This document shows positions 15,184 through 16,523 of a DNA stretch of 16,523 nt, piece after piece; the first letter of the stretch is position 1; every line of letters starts with the position of its first letter. The DNA lies in contig JAPUIP010000638.1 of the NCBI GenBank assembly GCA_027296925.1, forward strand, positions 1 to 16,523. The letters are read 5' to 3'. Source of the DNA: Candidatus Poribacteria bacterium (GTDB taxonomy: Bacteria > Poribacteria > WGA-4E > PCPOR2b). Below the pieces are notes generated by a model that had not been told where the DNA came from, ran no database searches, and saw nothing but the letters and a program-made list of their open reading frames with translations. A program made the position numbers and the translations under genes.

Positions 15184-16290
15184 TTAAGACTCGAGCCGCA
15201 TCGGCATGATTAAACACAGATGATCTGTCTTACCGACCGGCTTTAAAACTGCCGCACTTAAAGAGTCCTTCAACTCCAAAAGGACATCCTCCGTTTCGAT
15301 GTGTCTCACCGCCTCTATCAGAAACCGGGCATCAAATGCGATCTGAATATCCCCATTCCCGCTTTTGAGCTCCACAGTTTCGTAAGCCTCGCCGAGCTCT
15401 GGCGTCTTCGCGGAAATCTTTACGCTGTTTTCCTCGATGTCTAAACGAATGGAATAGGTCTTCGGATTCGATAAGAGCGCCACTCGCCTCAAGGCGCCAA
15501 GGGTTCTCTCTAGATTAAGCGTCAAGTGAATTTCGTTATCTTTCGGGATAATCTGTTGATACTTGGGATACTCCCCTTCCACCAATCGAGAGGTCAGGAT
15601 GGCATCATCGTCCGCGAAAATGATCTGATTATCTCGCAAGCAGATCTTTACCTCCGCTGATTCTGCAAATGTCTTCGTAATTTCCCTGACAGCTTTGAGT
15701 GGAATAATCACGCCGACAGGTTCCTGGGGCGGCGGCGTGAGCGTATCGCTGGAGGCAATCGCGAGACGACGGCCGTCTGTTGCGATAACTTTAGTGGTTT
15801 CCGGTGTTAAATAGAAGTAAAGCCCATTTAAAAAATATCGCGTTTCCTCTGTTGAAGCCGAGAACTCCGTTCGATGAATCATCGATCGCAGCACTTCACC
15901 ATCTATGGTGAAAAAATCCCCTTGAATCGAAGGCAGATCCGGAAAATCATCATCGGGTAATCCAATAATTTTATACACCCCTTCCCCGCAGGCGATTTCA
16001 ACGCGATCATTTGCTGTTGTTGAGAGTTTGATCTCTTCCGCTGGTAATTCACGTATGATTTCAGCAAGTTTTTTCGCGGATACGGTAATTGCGCCTTCGT
16101 CAAGGATGGTGCCGGGGACAGCGATCTGAATGCCAACCTCGAGATCGGTTGCTGCAATCTGAATCTGTCCATTCGCTGCACGAATCAAAACGTTCGATAA
16201 AATTGGAAGTGTGTTCCTACCGGCAGCAACGCCTTGCAAAACTTGAATGGACTTCAAAAAGTCTTCCTTTTCGTTAAACAGTAATTCCAT
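15184..16290 (-). CDS. dnaN: DNA polymerase III beta subunit (sliding clamp)
   Basis: The beta clamp, a ring-shaped homodimer that tethers DNA polymerase III and recruits many repair factors. It has 368 residues, the usual length, with three repeated clamp domains. Recognisable segments are VLQGVAAGRNTLPILSNVLI near the N-terminus, the TDGRRLA motif in the middle domain, and the C-terminal LIMPMRL that helps form the partner-binding pocket; ES follows it. The start at 16290 has AAGGAGAAG immediately upstream. It is the first gene left of the origin and is read away from it, probably leading the recF-dciA-gyrBA transcript. Confidence 0.97.
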   Translation of the reverse strand: MELLFNEKEDFLKSIQVLQGVAAGRNTLPILSNVLIRAANGQIQIAATDLEVGIQIAVPGTILDEGAITVSAKKLAEIIRELPAEEIKLSTTANDRVEIACGEGVYKIIGLPDDDFPDLPSIQGDFFTIDGEVLRSMIHRTEFSASTEETRYFLNGLYFYLTPETTKVIATDGRRLAIASSDTLTPPPQEPVGVIIPLKAVREITKTFAESAEVKICLRDNQIIFADDDAILTSRLVEGEYPKYQQIIPKDNEIHLTLNLERTLGALRRVALLSNPKTYSIRLDIEENSVKISAKTPELGEAYETVELKSGNGDIQIAFDARFLIEAVRHIETEDVLLELKDSLSAAVLKPVGKTDHLCLIMPMRLES

Positions 16291-16379
16291 TTTCTTCTCC
16301 TTGAGAAATTTCCTTTTTTATCTCAAAATTGATGTGGACATTTCATCCCAAAACCGTTGTCGTCTCTCTTTCCTATTCT

Positions 16380-16405
16380 TTACTATTATATTAATATATA
16401 ATAAA
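16380..16405. promoter_or_regulatory. A/T-rich tract, candidate DNA unwinding element
   Basis: Twenty-five of 26 bases are A or T, the only strongly A/T-rich segment in this gap. It lies on the dnaN side of the DnaA boxes. A TATAAT on the minus strand (16390-16385) could also serve as a dnaN -10, but no good -35 sits at the right distance. Confidence 0.65.
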
Positions 16406-16417
16406 CAGTAGTAGTAG
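16406..16417. promoter_or_regulatory. DnaA-trio-like trinucleotide run
   Basis: CAG TAG TAG TAG on the plus strand, i.e. 3'-GATGATGATGAC-5' when read outward from the adjacent DnaA boxes. This is the repeat and polarity described for DnaA-trios in Bacillus subtilis, where DnaA extends from duplex boxes onto one strand of the unwinding region. Confidence 0.65.
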
Positions 16418-16421
16418 GACC

Positions 16422-16438
16422 TGTGGATATGTGGATAA
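16422..16438 (+). promoter_or_regulatory. Two abutting DnaA boxes next to the trio
   Basis: TGTGGATAT (16422-16430, one mismatch) and TGTGGATAA (16430-16438, perfect) are in the same orientation and share one base. A five-base G/C block separates them from the trinucleotide run. Confidence 0.8.
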
Positions 16439-16473
16439 CTGCCAAAAACATACGCCCGGACTAACAAAGGGCT

Positions 16474-16522
16474 TGTGGATAACTTGTGGATAACTTTGTC
16501 GATTATCCACAAGTTATCCACA
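16474..16522. promoter_or_regulatory. Four perfect DnaA boxes arranged as a 20-bp inverted repeat
   Basis: TGTGGATAACTTGTGGATAA (16474-16493) and its exact reverse complement (16503-16522) are separated by nine bases. Each arm holds two perfect boxes with an 11-base period, so all four match TTATCCACA. The symmetry could also allow a cruciform. Confidence 0.88.
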
Positions 16523-16523
16523 C

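Larger units (their letters stand above)
16366..16523. other. Probable chromosomal origin of replication (oriC), right end cut by window
   Basis: The intergenic region upstream of dnaN carries an A/T-rich tract (about 16380-16405), a TAG trinucleotide run (16406-16417), a short G/C block (GGACC, 16417-16421), five perfect 9-mer DnaA boxes and one with a single mismatch. Gene order (dnaN-recF-dciA-gyrB-gyrA reading away) matches the classical origin neighbourhood in which dnaA lies on the other side, here beyond the window. The region continues to the right edge, so more boxes may lie outside. Confidence 0.88.

Noticed and set aside
16333..16341. TGTGGACAT as a seventh DnaA box
   Set aside because: Two mismatches to the consensus and isolated on the dnaN side of the A/T tract.
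16318..16521. A 67-residue minus-strand open frame in the origin
   Set aside because: Its opening residues are just the translated DnaA boxes and it runs through the A/T tract; there is no ribosome site or family resemblance.
1..16523. CRISPR array, tRNA or rRNA genes, insertion-sequence transposase
   Set aside because: No regularly spaced direct repeats, no cloverleaf or rRNA-like segment recognised, and no transposase motifs in any frame.

Overview
The window reads as an origin-proximal piece of a bacterial chromosome, with replication genes on the right and an accessory region on the left. The right half carries, in order of transcription (right to left, minus strand), dnaN, recF, a DUF721/DciA gene, gyrB and gyrA. 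The last ~160 bases at the right edge look like a chromosomal origin: an A/T-rich tract, a run of TAG trinucleotides, a short G/C block, five perfect DnaA boxes and one near-perfect box. dnaA would be expected just beyond the right edge; it is not in the window.

The left half holds a Gfo/Idh/MocA oxidoreductase, a phytanoyl-CoA-dioxygenase-like (PhyH) gene, a zinc-type MDR dehydrogenase, a broken second Gfo/Idh/MocA gene, an Asp-box (BNR) beta-propeller protein, an exported HExxH metallopeptidase and an exported TPR protein. Base composition is near even. This gene mix, together with short degenerate intergenic repeats built from ACGT/GCGTAATGCGT/GGCATTAG words, resembles Candidatus Poribacteria or a neighbouring uncultured phylum. 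That assignment is an inference from gene content, not a phylogeny.

Layout: 1-137, a palindromic dispersed repeat; 138-1271 (-), oxidoreductase; 1272-1491, divergent promoters; 1492-3391 (+), PhyH then MDR dehydrogenase, probably one transcript; 3509-3727 (+), oxidoreductase fragment running into a 146-bp inverted-repeat element (3724-3869); 3881-8346 (-), BNR protein, metallopeptidase and TPR protein; 8432-16290 (-), gyrA-gyrB-dciA-recF-dnaN; 16291-16523, origin. Apart from the broken gene there is no gene-free stretch over 300 bases.

The replication block is conventional: sliding clamp, gap repair, helicase loading and supercoiling genes all read away from the origin. The most interesting signals are the origin, whose order and polarity of elements match the basal unwinding module described in Bacillus subtilis and which carries a 20-bp perfect inverted repeat of paired DnaA boxes; a GyrA with a non-canonical GyrA box and a glycine at the quinolone-determining serine position; and intergenic repeats that run into gene 5' ends, apparently supplying part of a signal peptide in one case. 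I see no convincing wholly new multi-gene system.
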